A program made the position numbers and the translations under genes. DNA of 64,000 nucleotides from Oscillospiraceae bacterium (GTDB taxonomy: Bacteria; Bacillota; Clostridia; Oscillospirales; Oscillospiraceae): the NCBI GenBank assembly GCA_017548065.1, contig JAFYNQ010000095.1, forward strand, positions 1 through 64,000, written 5' to 3'. The notes under the pieces are model-generated. The model was not told the DNA's origin, searched no databases, and saw only the letters and a program-made list of their open reading frames with translations. Of the stretch, positions 24,782 to 32,314 are shown one piece after another. How positions within the stretch are numbered: position 1 is the first letter of the stretch; each line of letters begins with the position of its first letter.

Positions 24782-26056
24782 TTATCTTTGGTATTCAAAC
24801 TGCATATCATAGATATCTACAACGTCGCCGTCCTGGATACCCATTTCCTCCAGGCGCTTAAAGAGGCCACACTTGTGCAGCTGCATGTCAAAGTAGTTCC
24901 GGGACTCATGGTCATCAAAGTTGATGTTCATGATCAAGCGCTCCAGCCAGGTGCCGGTGATGACCCAGGTGCTGCCCATGTGCTCAATCTCCAGCTCTGT
25001 GGGATCGCCGGCCGCTTCCACCACCTCTACGTATTCAGGCTCGTAAATAGTGACGGGAGGCAGTGTACGCAGCTTTTCGGCTACTACACGCATAAGATTC
25101 TTTGTGCCCTGGGTAGTACCCGCGGAAATTTCGTACAGCTCACAACCGGCTGCCTCCACATGCTTGCGCAGACGCTCCAGGTTGTCGGACTCCGGCATCA
25201 TCAGGTCAGTCTTATTGGCTGCCACGATCATGGGCCGGTCGCCCAGGTCAACGCTGTAGTTATGCAGCTCCTCGCAGATAGCATCAAAATCCTCCACGGG
25301 ATCTCTGCCCTCGCTGCCGGAGACGTCAATCACATGCACCAGCAGGCGGCAACGGTCAATGTGGCGCAGGAAATCATGACCCAGACCTGCGCCCTCAGCA
25401 GCGCCCTCAATAATACCGGGGATATCTGCCATTACGAAGGAAACACCTTCATCCACATAGATCACGCCCAGGTTGGGGAACAAAGTGGTGAAGTGGTAGT
25501 TTGCGATCTTGGGACGGGCATTGGAGGTAACAGACAGCAGTGTAGACTTACCCACGTTGGGGAAGCCCACGAGACCAACATCTGCCAGCAGCTTCAGCTC
25601 CAGGATCACGTCACGCTGCTGACCGGCGATACCGGCCTTGGCGAAACGGGGAACCTGACGGGTGGGAGTGGCATAGTGGGCATTGCCCCAGCCGCCTCTG
25701 CCGCCCTTGGCAATAATATGATCCTCACCGGTGGACATGTCCACGATGATCTGATTTGTCTCCGCATCCCGGACAACAGTGCCTCTGGGCACCTGGATGA
25801 TCAGCGGCTCGCCACGCTTGCCGCTCATTTTGCGCCCCTGGCCGTTCTGACCGGACTGGGCGCTGTACTTACGCTTATAACGAAAATCCAACAGCGTGGT
25901 CAGATTGTCATTGACACGCAGGATCACACTGCCGCCGTGACCGCCGTCGCCACCGTCGGGGCCGCCGGATGCCACATATTTTTCACGGTGAAATGCCACG
26001 GCACCGTCACCGCCCCGTCCTCCGCAGACGGTAATTCGGACTTTATCAACAAACAT
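24782..26056 (-). CDS. obg: GTPase Obg/CgtA
   Basis: A 424-residue ribosome-associated GTPase with all three expected parts: the glycine-rich Obg fold (residues 1-158, GGRGGDGAVAFHREKY), the G domain (G1 GFPNVGKST, G3 DIPGIIEGA, G4 NKTD) and a C-terminal OCT domain. It acts in large-subunit assembly and stress responses. The start is the ATG at 26056 with AGGAGGTTG upstream; the frame is open further but lacks a ribosome binding site. It follows rplU-prp-rpmA as in most Bacillota, but a terminator and a structured 5' region separate it from rpmA, so it probably has partly independent expression. Confidence 0.95.
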   Translation of the reverse strand: MFVDKVRITVCGGRGGDGAVAFHREKYVASGGPDGGDGGHGGSVILRVNDNLTTLLDFRYKRKYSAQSGQNGQGRKMSGKRGEPLIIQVPRGTVVRDAETNQIIVDMSTGEDHIIAKGGRGGWGNAHYATPTRQVPRFAKAGIAGQQRDVILELKLLADVGLVGFPNVGKSTLLSVTSNARPKIANYHFTTLFPNLGVIYVDEGVSFVMADIPGIIEGAAEGAGLGHDFLRHIDRCRLLVHVIDVSGSEGRDPVEDFDAICEELHNYSVDLGDRPMIVAANKTDLMMPESDNLERLRKHVEAAGCELYEISAGTTQGTKNLMRVVAEKLRTLPPVTIYEPEYVEVVEAAGDPTELEIEHMGSTWVITGTWLERLIMNINFDDHESRNYFDMQLHKCGLFKRLEEMGIQDGDVVDIYDMQFEYQR

Positions 26057-26075
26057 TGAAACAACCTCCTTCATA

Positions 26076-26122
26076 GGTAACAGTGAACAACGGACATCCT
26101 TGTGTCCTCTCTTCACCATTAC
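26076..26122 (-). other. Imperfect hairpin in the obg leader
   Basis: GGTAA and GTGAA near one end pair with TTCAC and TTACC near the other, with GGAC/GTCC inside, forming an imperfect hairpin between the rpmA terminator and the obg ribosome binding site. It could be an RNA control element or a remnant repeat. Nothing in it identifies a known family. Confidence 0.35.
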
Positions 26123-26130
26123 CTGAGATT

Positions 26131-26166
26131 AAAAAACGGGCTGCTGCATTTATTTGCAGCAGCCCT
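26131..26166 (-). terminator. Terminator of the rplU-prp-rpmA operon
   Basis: Read on the minus strand: GGGCTGCTGCA, a six-base loop, TGCAGCAGCCC, then G and TTTTTT. It lies 26 bases after the rpmA stop and before obg. Confidence 0.88.
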
Positions 26167-26191
26167 TACAAGCTATACGGGAAATTCGTGA

Positions 26192-26476
26192 TTACTGCTC
26201 CAGAGCATAGACGGAGCACTGACGACGATCCTTGCCCTTGCGCTCGAACTTGACGGTACCGTCAATCAGAGCGAACAGAGTGTCATCACTGCCGATACCG
26301 ACATTGACACCGGGATGGATGTGAGTGCCTCTCTGGCGAACCAGAATGTTGCCAGCCAGAACGAACTGACCGTCAGCACGCTTTACGCCCAGGCGCTTAG
26401 CCTCGGAATCACGACCGTTCTTGGTAGAACCGCCGCCCTTATGGTGAGCGAAAAACTGAATACCAATCTTCAGCAT
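26192..26476 (-). CDS. rpmA: 50S ribosomal protein L27 with cleavable N-terminal extension
   Basis: A 94-residue L27. The first nine residues, MLKIGIQFF, form the Bacillota-type extension cut after FF by Prp, exposing [15 protein letters not shown] as the mature N-terminus that reaches the peptidyl-transferase centre. The rest is a complete L27 ([20 protein letters not shown]). It follows prp with four bases between, in the order rplU-prp-rpmA. Confidence 0.96.
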   Translation of the reverse strand: MLKIGIQFFAHHKGGGSTKNGRDSEAKRLGVKRADGQFVLAGNILVRQRGTHIHPGVNVGIGSDDTLFALIDGTVKFERKGKDRRQCSVYALEQ

Positions 26477-26480
26477 GGTA

Positions 26481-26804
26481 TTACACCTCCAAAACTTCGA
26501 TATAATCAGGATAGTCTTCCTTCAGCGACAGAAGGGTCACAAGCATGCCGGAAAGGACAGCCTGCACAGTCTCTTCTTCATCGCAGGAAGCGGGAAGCAT
26601 CAAGGTAACACGGGCATCCTCGTCCTTGACCCGAACCTTTGCCCTGGCGCCACACACATCATTGATGGTGGCCTCTGCCATGGTAACAACGGCGCTGATG
26701 GCTGCACAGACGATATCGCTGCCTGCCTCGCTATAGCCGCTGTGGCCGGAGACGGAGAAACCGGTGATCCGATCCTCTTCCATAAAAAACTCGCATTTAG
26801 TCAT
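26481..26804 (-). CDS. prp: Ribosomal-processing cysteine protease Prp
   Basis: A 107-residue protease that removes the N-terminal extension of L27. The catalytic dyad is visible as H21 in [12 protein letters not shown] and C33 in IVCAAIS, at nearly the same positions as in Staphylococcus Prp. It lies between rplU (two bases upstream) and rpmA, the conserved position of this gene. The presence of both the protease and the extended L27 shows that the processing pathway is complete here. Confidence 0.93.
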   Translation of the reverse strand: MTKCEFFMEEDRITGFSVSGHSGYSEAGSDIVCAAISAVVTMAEATINDVCGARAKVRVKDEDARVTLMLPASCDEEETVQAVLSGMLVTLLSLKEDYPDYIEVLEV

Positions 26805-26806
26805 AA

Positions 26807-27115
26807 TTACAGTGCGATCTTGGTGATTTCCACCTTGGTGTAGGGCTGACGATGACCCTGCTTCTTCTTCTCGTTCTTCTTTGCCTTGTACTTGAACACG
26901 GTGATCTTCTTAGCCTTGCCGGTCTTGATGACCTTAGCCTCAACAGCTGCACCCTCAACAACGGGAGCGCCGATCACAGAGTTCTCGCCGTCCAGCACTG
27001 CCAGAACGTTGAACTTCACGGTAGCTTCAGCTTCTGCCTCCAGCTTCTCGATGTACAGAACATCACCTTCAGCAACGGTATACTGCTTACCACCGGTCAC
27101 GATAACTGCTTTCAT
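26807..27115 (-). CDS. rplU: 50S ribosomal protein L21
   Basis: A 102-residue L21. The N-terminus [18 protein letters not shown] and the basic C-terminal [15 protein letters not shown] block, which is the RNA-binding signature, are complete. It is the first gene of the rplU-prp-rpmA operon, behind a near-consensus promoter and a leader of about 89 bases that may hold the autoregulatory L21 leader. TAAGGAA precedes the ATG. Confidence 0.96.
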   Translation of the reverse strand: MKAVIVTGGKQYTVAEGDVLYIEKLEAEAEATVKFNVLAVLDGENSVIGAPVVEGAAVEAKVIKTGKAKKITVFKYKAKKNEKKKQGHRQPYTKVEITKIAL

Positions 27116-27204
27116 TTCCTTAATTCACCTACTTCATTTTTGTAGACTCGCTCTGGGGGCGTGGGCGCTTTTGGGCGCACCAACTTCAGCCCATTCAATG
27201 CGGC
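27116..27204 (-). ncRNA. Candidate L21 leader (autoregulatory 5' region of rplU)
   Basis: From the predicted transcription start near 27204 to the rplU ATG there are about 89 bases, the length usual for L21 leaders of Bacillota. On the minus strand the segment can form AGCC/GGCT and GGGC/GCCC pairings. Position and length are the main evidence; I could not match the consensus structure base by base. Confidence 0.4.
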
Positions 27205-27210
27205 TCAAAC

Positions 27211-27239
27211 ATTTTAGCATCTGTTTAACCATTTGTCAA
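27211..27239 (-). promoter_or_regulatory. Near-consensus sigma-A promoter of rplU
   Basis: Read on the minus strand: TTGACA (27234-27239), a 17-base spacer and TAAAAT (27211-27216). The perfect -35 box and spacing fit a strongly expressed ribosomal operon. Confidence 0.82.
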
Positions 27240-27351
27240 GGTGTTTTTCTGTATAAATTTCTTAATTTTTGCGGAATGTGTCAATTTTTTTCGCAACTTC
27301 ATAGGATAATGCACCGGGCATGCCCCGGAATCGTGACCCAGGAGGTACCTT

Positions 27352-28206
27352 ATGGCTATTTTTTCCAACCAGGCTACCCTGACCTACAACGGCAACAGCA
27401 CCAACTCCAACATCGCCTACGGCGAACTGCTGGACGTACTCACTGCAGCAAAGACCGCCGTAGAGGGCAGCTATACCCCCGGTGACAGAGTGACCTATGT
27501 TGTCACACTGCGCAACACCGGCAACGCCGCCATCAGCGGCCTGACCGTCACCGACGATCTGGGCGGCTATCCCTTTGGCGGCACCACCGTCTATCCCCTG
27601 ACCTATGTCAACGGAACCGCTTCTCTGTTCGTTGACGGTGTCCTGCAGCCTGCCCCTGCCGTTGTGGCAGGTCCTCCCCTGGTATTCAGCGGCATCAGCA
27701 TTCCCGCCGGCGGTGATGCCGTGCTGGTATATCAGGCAGGCGTGAACAGCTTTGCGCCTCCCAGCGCCGAAAGCACCATTGTCAACACCGTTACCGTCAC
27801 CGGTGACGGCATCACCACACCCATCACCGCCACCGAAACTGTCACCGTGGCAACCGCACCTGCGCTGACCATCTCCAAGTCCATCAGCCCTTCCCAGGTG
27901 ACGGACAATGACCGTGTCACCTACACCTTTATTATTGCCAACTCCGGCAACCAGCCGGTGATCGCAACAGATAACGCTGCCATCACCGACACCTTTGACC
28001 CCATCCTCTCGGCGCTGACCGTCACCTTCAACGGCACCGCCTGGACGGCAGGCGCGCAGTATAATTACAACGAAGCCACCGGTCTGTTCTCCACTGTCCC
28101 GGGGCAGATTCTGGTGCCTGCCGCCACCTACACCCAGGATCCCACCACCGGTGCCTACACCGTTACCCCCGGCATCTCCACCCTCACCGTCACCGGCACG
28201 ATCTAA
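27352..28206 (+). CDS. DUF11-repeat protein without signal peptide
   Basis: A 284-residue protein with two DUF11-type (TIGR01451-like) beta-sandwich repeats, each with the strand pattern PGDRVTYVVTLRNTGNAAISGLTVTDDL or VTDNDRVTYTFIIANSGNQP followed by TDTFDP. DUF11 modules usually sit in large secreted surface proteins, but this protein begins MAIFSNQATLTYNG with no leader, no LPXTG and no membrane helix. CAGGAGG precedes the ATG. Upstream, CATAGGATA (27300-27308) resembles the -10 element of mother-cell sporulation sigma factors, so a spore-surface role reached without the Sec pathway is possible. That is speculation. Confidence 0.75.
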   Translation: MAIFSNQATLTYNGNSTNSNIAYGELLDVLTAAKTAVEGSYTPGDRVTYVVTLRNTGNAAISGLTVTDDLGGYPFGGTTVYPLTYVNGTASLFVDGVLQPAPAVVAGPPLVFSGISIPAGGDAVLVYQAGVNSFAPPSAESTIVNTVTVTGDGITTPITATETVTVATAPALTISKSISPSQVTDNDRVTYTFIIANSGNQPVIATDNAAITDTFDPILSALTVTFNGTAWTAGAQYNYNEATGLFSTVPGQILVPAATYTQDPTTGAYTVTPGISTLTVTGTI

Positions 28207-28213
28207 ACAAACA

Positions 28214-28250
28214 GGGTGCTATCCGACAAAGGATAGCACCCATAACTTTT
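28214..28250. terminator. Terminator between DUF11 and VWA genes
   Basis: An 11-base-pair stem GGGTGCTATCC (28214-28224) with GGATAGCACCC (28231-28241) and a six-base loop, followed by a modest T-rich stretch on either strand. It lies between two convergent genes. Confidence 0.75.
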
Positions 28251-28254
28251 ACGT

Positions 28255-28905
28255 TTATTTCTTGCGCTTTTTAAAATCTGCATCTACTTGCTTCTTCCAG
28301 GAGGCAGAAAGGGGCGCAGCGCAAGTGCGAACCTGGCTGATGGCTTCGCCCAGGGTGTCATAGAGAATGCCGGTGCCCTTACTGTCGGCAAGATAGTCCG
28401 CAGCGCACTCCCGGGAGATGCCGAAACGGGCAGCTTCCTTGGCAGCATCAATATTGGCACCCAGGAAAATAAATTCCCAACCGCACTTTTCTTTCTTCTC
28501 CTCAATCATCTTCCGCACCTTTTCATAGGTGTAGGTGTGGCTGGAATTTTCCATGCCGTCGGTGGTGATCACAAACAAAGTCTTCTCCGGGCGATCCTCA
28601 TCCCGGGCGTACTTATGGATATTCCCAATGTGCCGGATGGCACTTCCCACCGCATCCAGCAGCGCAGTGCTGCCCCGGGTGTAGTATTCCTCCTCTGTCA
28701 TGGGCATGATGCGATCCAGAGGGACGCGGTCATGGATCACCTCGCTCTCATTGTCAAACAGCACCGTGGACACATACGCCTCGCCTGCTGCCTTCTTCTG
28801 CTTTTTGATCATGCTGTTGAAGCCGCCGATGGTGTCACCCTCCAGCCCCGACATAGATCCGCTGCGGTCCAGGATAAATACCAGCTCTGTCAAATTCTTC
28901 TTCAT
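28255..28905 (-). CDS. Cytoplasmic von Willebrand factor A (VWA) domain protein
   Basis: A 216-residue protein that is almost entirely a VWA domain. The metal-ion-dependent adhesion site is complete: DRSGSMSG near the N-terminus, a threonine in YTRGSTALLDA and the TTDGMEN aspartate. There is no signal peptide, so it works inside the cell, probably in protein-protein interaction or with a partner enzyme; similar proteins occur in tellurium-resistance-like and phage-defence settings. TAGGAGG precedes the ATG. The upstream gene on the same strand (28997-29575) is 91 bases away and may be its partner. Confidence 0.82.
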   Translation of the reverse strand: MKKNLTELVFILDRSGSMSGLEGDTIGGFNSMIKKQKKAAGEAYVSTVLFDNESEVIHDRVPLDRIMPMTEEEYYTRGSTALLDAVGSAIRHIGNIHKYARDEDRPEKTLFVITTDGMENSSHTYTYEKVRKMIEEKKEKCGWEFIFLGANIDAAKEAARFGISRECAADYLADSKGTGILYDTLGEAISQVRTCAAPLSASWKKQVDADFKKRKK

Positions 28906-28996
28906 AAAAAATTCCTCCTAAAATATGTTGTGTTTTTACTTACACCCATATTATAGGAGGATTTTCTTTTCAATTGGTCAACTGCCGGGGGACTTT

Positions 28997-29575
28997 TTAA
29001 TTTCCCAAAAGCGGCTGGTCATGTTTGTACAGCATCAGGTTGACCTTTACTATATTAAATATACGGTTTTCAATGCAGTAACGGATGATCAGGTCAAATT
29101 TGCTGCTGTTGTTCAATGTGAAGCCGGCTCTGCCCAGCAGGTCAAGGGTTTGTTCCGTGTCCAGCTCCAGCGCCATGGCAAATGCCACTGCGGTGGGCTT
29201 GGTGGGGCGGTAATCCGGGTGGTTACGGATCTTGGAAAAGTGCTGCTTGGAAACGCATGCCTTTTTGTAGATCTCCGCATCCTTACAGCCCCGATCATCA
29301 ATCAACTGCAGAAGCCGCTGGGAAAATCCCACATCTGCCTGCCGCAGCATCTCCTCCAGGGACAGAGATTCGCACACGCACTCCTCCATGGACAGTGTGT
29401 CTTTGGATGCCTTCACCGCGCGGGGACGGGCAAGGCGCTCCACGCTCCAGGTATCTGCAAGCAGCCGCCGCTCCAAAGGTTCGTAATGCTCCGCAATATA
29501 TTTTTCCAGGCTTTGCAGCAACTCTTCGGGAAGACTTTCTGCCATGGCATTGAATTTCTCCGTGTCTACCGTCAT
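28997..29575 (-). CDS. Unknown protein with C-terminal helix-turn-helix-like domain
   Basis: A 192-residue protein. The first 90 residues are acidic and helical. Residues about 95-192 form a compact domain (FSQRLLQLIDDRGCKDAEIYKKACVSKQHFSKIR and the FAMALELDTEQTLDLLGRAGF segment) that looks like a lambda-repressor-type helix-turn-helix. I have seen this C-terminal block in other Clostridia linked to VWA or macro-domain genes, but I know of no assigned function. It has a TTGACG/TAAAAT promoter and is probably the first gene of a unit with the VWA gene. Regulator or adaptor are both possible. Confidence 0.6.
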   Translation of the reverse strand: MTVDTEKFNAMAESLPEELLQSLEKYIAEHYEPLERRLLADTWSVERLARPRAVKASKDTLSMEECVCESLSLEEMLRQADVGFSQRLLQLIDDRGCKDAEIYKKACVSKQHFSKIRNHPDYRPTKPTAVAFAMALELDTEQTLDLLGRAGFTLNNSSKFDLIIRYCIENRIFNIVKVNLMLYKHDQPLLGN

Positions 29576-29606
29576 GTTACGGCTCCTTTCATGTGCATTT
29601 TTTTAT

Positions 29607-29635
29607 ATTTTACCCCTTTTCTGCCACTTCGTCAA
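29607..29635 (-). promoter_or_regulatory. Promoter for the HTH-like/VWA gene pair
   Basis: Read on the minus strand: TTGACG (29630-29635), a 17-base spacer and TAAAAT (29607-29612). It is divergent from the capA promoter, with 27 bases between the -35 boxes. Confidence 0.7.
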
Positions 29636-29662
29636 CCTTCTGACGAAAAACCACAATAGGGG

Positions 29663-29691
29663 TTGTGAAATCAGAACATATGTGGTATGAT
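29663..29691 (+). promoter_or_regulatory. Extended -10 promoter for capA-capB
   Basis: TTGTGA (29663-29668), a 17-base spacer and TATGAT (29686-29691), with TG one base before the -10 box, which makes it an extended -10 promoter. CAAGGAG (29715-29721) is the ribosome binding site. Confidence 0.7.
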
Positions 29692-29727
29692 GTAGGGTAT
29701 ATATCCCGACTATTCAAGGAGCACGCC

Positions 29728-30489
29728 ATGGAAAATCAAAAAACAAAGATAGAGATCGACCTTTTAGATCTTCTGTTTTTTCTTAAAAAGAAAATATTGT
29801 ACCTCGTAGCCGCATGCATTCTCTTTGCCATCGCAGGTGCCTGCGCTACCCATTTCTTTATGGAGGACGAGTACACCGCCAAGACCCGTATGTACGTGCT
29901 CAGCCGTTCCTCCGACACGGAGCTGTCCTCCTCCGACTACAACATCGCCAACTTCATGATCAAGGACTACCAGGTGCTGATCACCGGTGAGAACGTCACC
30001 CGCAAGGTGATTGAAGAGCTGCAGCTGCCCATGACTGTGGGTCAGCTGGCAAGCAAGATCTCCGTCAGCGCTATTGACAACACCCGTGTCCTGCAGATCG
30101 TTGTGGTGGACACCCAGCCCCAGCGTGCGGCGGACATTGCCAACTGCGTCCGTGAGGTCTCCAGTGCGCAGATCAAGGCTATTATGGACGTGGATGCGGT
30201 CAACCTGGTTTACGAGGCAGAAGTCCCCAGCCACAAGTCCGGCCCCAGCATGCCCAGAAATGCCACCATCGCCGCTGTCCTGGGCTTCGCCCTGATGCTG
30301 CTTGTGCTGGTCATCATTTACACAGTGGATGACACCATCCGCACCGACGAGGATGTTACCCGTCACCTGGGTCTCAGCACCCTGGGTGTGATTCCGGTTT
30401 CCAAGGAACTGGAATCCATGGGCATGAGCGGCACGCTCCGTAAGAGAAAGAAAGCGCTGAACATCGGCAAGCTTTTCCGCAGAAAGTAA
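29728..30489 (+). CDS. CapA/YveK-type polysaccharide co-polymerase (Wzz domain)
   Basis: A 253-residue membrane protein with the Wzz layout: a helix at about residues 22-44, an extracellular segment and a second helix (about 190-218) preceded by PSMPRNA, the proline-rich feature of this family. It is the membrane activator of the tyrosine kinase encoded next and together they control chain length of the surface polymer. The start is the ATG at 29728, with CAAGGAG before it; the upstream frame extension overlaps the promoter and is rejected. It ends 11 bases before the kinase gene. Confidence 0.9.
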   Translation: MENQKTKIEIDLLDLLFFLKKKILYLVAACILFAIAGACATHFFMEDEYTAKTRMYVLSRSSDTELSSSDYNIANFMIKDYQVLITGENVTRKVIEELQLPMTVGQLASKISVSAIDNTRVLQIVVVDTQPQRAADIANCVREVSSAQIKAIMDVDAVNLVYEAEVPSHKSGPSMPRNATIAAVLGFALMLLVLVIIYTVDDTIRTDEDVTRHLGLSTLGVIPVSKELESMGMSGTLRKRKKALNIGKLFRRK

Positions 30490-30500
30490 GAGGTGACCAC

Positions 30501-31202
30501 ATGGAAATCATTGCAGTAAGCCGCTTCGTCTCCAAGGAGTTCCAGACCTCCGAAGCCATCAAGACCCTTCGTACCAATCTGATTTTTACCGGCTCCAACA
30601 TCAAAGCCGTAAGTCTTACCAGCTTCAGTGCCTCCGAAGGCAAGTCCACCCTCTCCTTCCAGCTGGCAGCCTCCATTGCCCAGGCAGGAAAGCGTGTGCT
30701 TTTGGTGGATGCCGACCTTCGCAAGAGCGTGCTGGCAACCCGTCTGCACCTGCGCAATAAAGCAGAAGGTCTCAGCCACTTCCTCTCCGGTCAGGCAAAC
30801 GCCAACGAGCTGATCTACGAGACCGATGTTCCCAAGCTGTATATCATGTTTGCCGGCACCCGTGTTCCCAACGCTTCCGAGCTTTTGGGCAGTGAAAACT
30901 TCCCCAAGCTGATCGAGGCGCTGAAGGAAGTATTTGACTACGTGATCGTGGATGCCGCTCCCATCGGCCAGGTCATTGACTGTGCTGTCATGGCACCTGC
31001 CCTGGACGGTGTGCTTCTTGTCATTGATGCCACCCACAACAGCTACAAGCTGGAGCGCCGTGTGAAGCAGCAGCTGGAAATGGCCGGCGCCAAGATTTTG
31101 GGTGTTGTCCTCAACCGTGTTGACTTCAAAGACAAAGGCGGCTACTACGGCAAAGCCTACGGTTACGGCTACGGCGAACCCAAAACAAAAAAGAAACCCT
31201 GA
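30501..31202 (+). CDS. CapB/CpsD-type bacterial tyrosine kinase
   Basis: A 233-residue BY-kinase. Walker A is SASEGKSTLS, Walker A' is VLLVDADLRK and Walker B is YVIVDAAP. The C-terminus carries the autophosphorylated tyrosine cluster (GGYYGKAYGYGYGEP). With CapA it forms the split kinase typical of Gram-positive capsule loci; CpsB at 47839 would be the matching phosphatase. The gene ends at a strong terminator, so capA-capB is a separate two-gene unit placed before sigK. Confidence 0.92.
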   Translation: MEIIAVSRFVSKEFQTSEAIKTLRTNLIFTGSNIKAVSLTSFSASEGKSTLSFQLAASIAQAGKRVLLVDADLRKSVLATRLHLRNKAEGLSHFLSGQANANELIYETDVPKLYIMFAGTRVPNASELLGSENFPKLIEALKEVFDYVIVDAAPIGQVIDCAVMAPALDGVLLVIDATHNSYKLERRVKQQLEMAGAKILGVVLNRVDFKDKGGYYGKAYGYGYGEPKTKKKP

Positions 31203-31208
31203 ACATTT

Positions 31209-31246
31209 CCCCATGCGGACGAAATCCGCATGGGGTTTTCTTTTTT
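31209..31246 (+). terminator. Terminator of capA-capB
   Basis: An 11-base-pair stem CCCCATGCGGA (31209-31219) with TCCGCATGGGG (31225-31235) and a five-base loop, then TTTTCTTTTTT. It separates the kinase gene from sigK. Confidence 0.92.
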
Positions 31247-31294
31247 GGAAAAAGGACGGGCGGGGGGGAATAGGATTTGGTGGGGGTGAGGTTT

Positions 31295-31969
31295 ATGATT
31301 GCAGCCGTTTGGCTTATGCTTAATGGGCTGATGTACTCACTGCAGTTGTCTACCGGGTCTTTTCCGAAGCCGCTGACCCTGGAAGAAGAGCGGCATTATC
31401 TGGCGCTGGCCGCCCAGGGAGATTCGGAGGCACGCAATATACTCATTGAACGGAATTTGCGATTGGTCGCACATATCATGAAAAAATACTATGCCCAGAC
31501 GTCGGAGCAGGAGGATCTGATCTCCATCGGCACCATCGGGCTTATCAAGGGGATCACCACCTTTGATACTTCCAAGGGAACCCGGTTGGCCACCTATGCG
31601 GCACGGTGTGTGGAAAACGAGATCCTGATGCATTTTCGGGCGCAGAAGAAAACCGGGCAGGATGTTTCCTTGTCCGACTACATTGAGACCGGCGGCGACG
31701 GCACGGCGCTGGCGCTGATGGATGTGGTCAGCGACGAGGAGGATCTTCTGGAGCGGGTCACCAACCGGGAGGACATACGGAAGCTGCGGAAGGCTGTGGA
31801 CACGGTACTGACCGACCAGGAGCGGCAGGTGATCGTGGCACGGTACGGGCTGGGAGACGGTGCGCCCCGGCGGCAGCGTGAGGTGGCAACGCTCACCGGC
31901 ATCAGCCGTAGCTACGTGTCACGGATTGAAAAGCGTGCCCTGGAAAAGCTGAAGCAAGCGCTGTCATAA
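31295..31969 (+). CDS. sigK: Sporulation sigma factor pro-sigma-K (unsplit)
   Basis: A 224-residue late mother-cell sigma factor. A hydrophobic pro-sequence (about residues 1-20) precedes FPKPLTLEEERHYL. Region 2 is intact (NLRLVAHIMKKYY, DLISIGTIGLIKGI, LATYAARCVENEILMHFRAQKK), as is region 4 (REVATLTGISRSYVSRIEKRALEKL). It should be activated by removal of the pro-sequence during sporulation. The start is the ATG at 31295; a TTG at 31277 in the same frame is less likely. The coding sequence is continuous, so there is no skin-type element. It sits inside the polysaccharide locus with terminators on both sides. Confidence 0.92.
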   Translation: MIAAVWLMLNGLMYSLQLSTGSFPKPLTLEEERHYLALAAQGDSEARNILIERNLRLVAHIMKKYYAQTSEQEDLISIGTIGLIKGITTFDTSKGTRLATYAARCVENEILMHFRAQKKTGQDVSLSDYIETGGDGTALALMDVVSDEEDLLERVTNREDIRKLRKAVDTVLTDQERQVIVARYGLGDGAPRRQREVATLTGISRSYVSRIEKRALEKLKQALS

Positions 31970-31993
31970 GCTTCGGCGGAAGGGTCAAAGAGT

Positions 31994-32024
31994 GGGCCGA
32001 TGGCAGCATCGGCCCCTGCTTTTT
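31994..32024 (+). terminator. Terminator of sigK
   Basis: A nine-base-pair stem GGGCCGATG (31994-32002) with CATCGGCCC (32007-32015), a four-base loop and CTGCTTTTTG after it. Confidence 0.75.
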
Positions 32025-32200
32025 GCCGTCAGCTCTTGTGCATTATACCGATTTCCGCTTTTTTATTTCGGGCTGTTTTATCTAAAATAACATGGCGTTT
32101 TTTCGGTTTTTCCCTTGGTTTTACAGCATTGTCCATCCAAAGCGAACACATATGCAATTGTTAATTTTTTTGCCAAAGTAGCTATTTTTTGTTTATTTGC

Positions 32201-32229
32201 TTGCTTTTTTTGCCTGTTCATGGTATACT
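32201..32229 (+). promoter_or_regulatory. Extended -10 promoter for rfbA-rfbB
   Basis: TTGCTT (32201-32206), a 17-base spacer and TATACT (32224-32229) with TG one base before it. The predicted start is near 32236, giving an untranslated leader of about 80 bases. Confidence 0.7.
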
Positions 32230-32314
32230 CCAAGCGGTAGAGTCTGTTCTCATGCCCATAGGCTGTGTATTTGACTCGCCGACTATCATTACATTTCGAC
32301 CTGGAGGGACCTTT

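Larger units (their letters stand above)
31970..32314 (+). other. 345-base intergenic region between sigK and rfbA
   Basis: It holds the sigK terminator at its left end, then an AT-rich stretch (about 32040-32220) with several T runs, an extended -10 promoter at 32201-32229 and a leader of about 80 bases ending in CTGGAGGG before rfbA. I see no open reading frame with a ribosome binding site and no recognisable riboswitch or RNA gene. Confidence 0.6.

Noticed and set aside
27160..27185. GGGCGC...GGGCGC repeats upstream of rplU as a mobile or CRISPR repeat
   Set aside because: Only two short copies within the expected L21 leader; no spacer pattern. No CRISPR array was found anywhere in the window.
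27310..27330. Short GC-rich palindrome (CCGGGCATGCCCCGG) as a terminator
   Set aside because: It lacks a T run and lies between the promoter region and ribosome binding site of the DUF11 gene; at most a leader hairpin.
31277..31969. A split sigK with a skin-type element
   Set aside because: The reading frame is continuous from pro-sequence to region 4, so no excision is needed.
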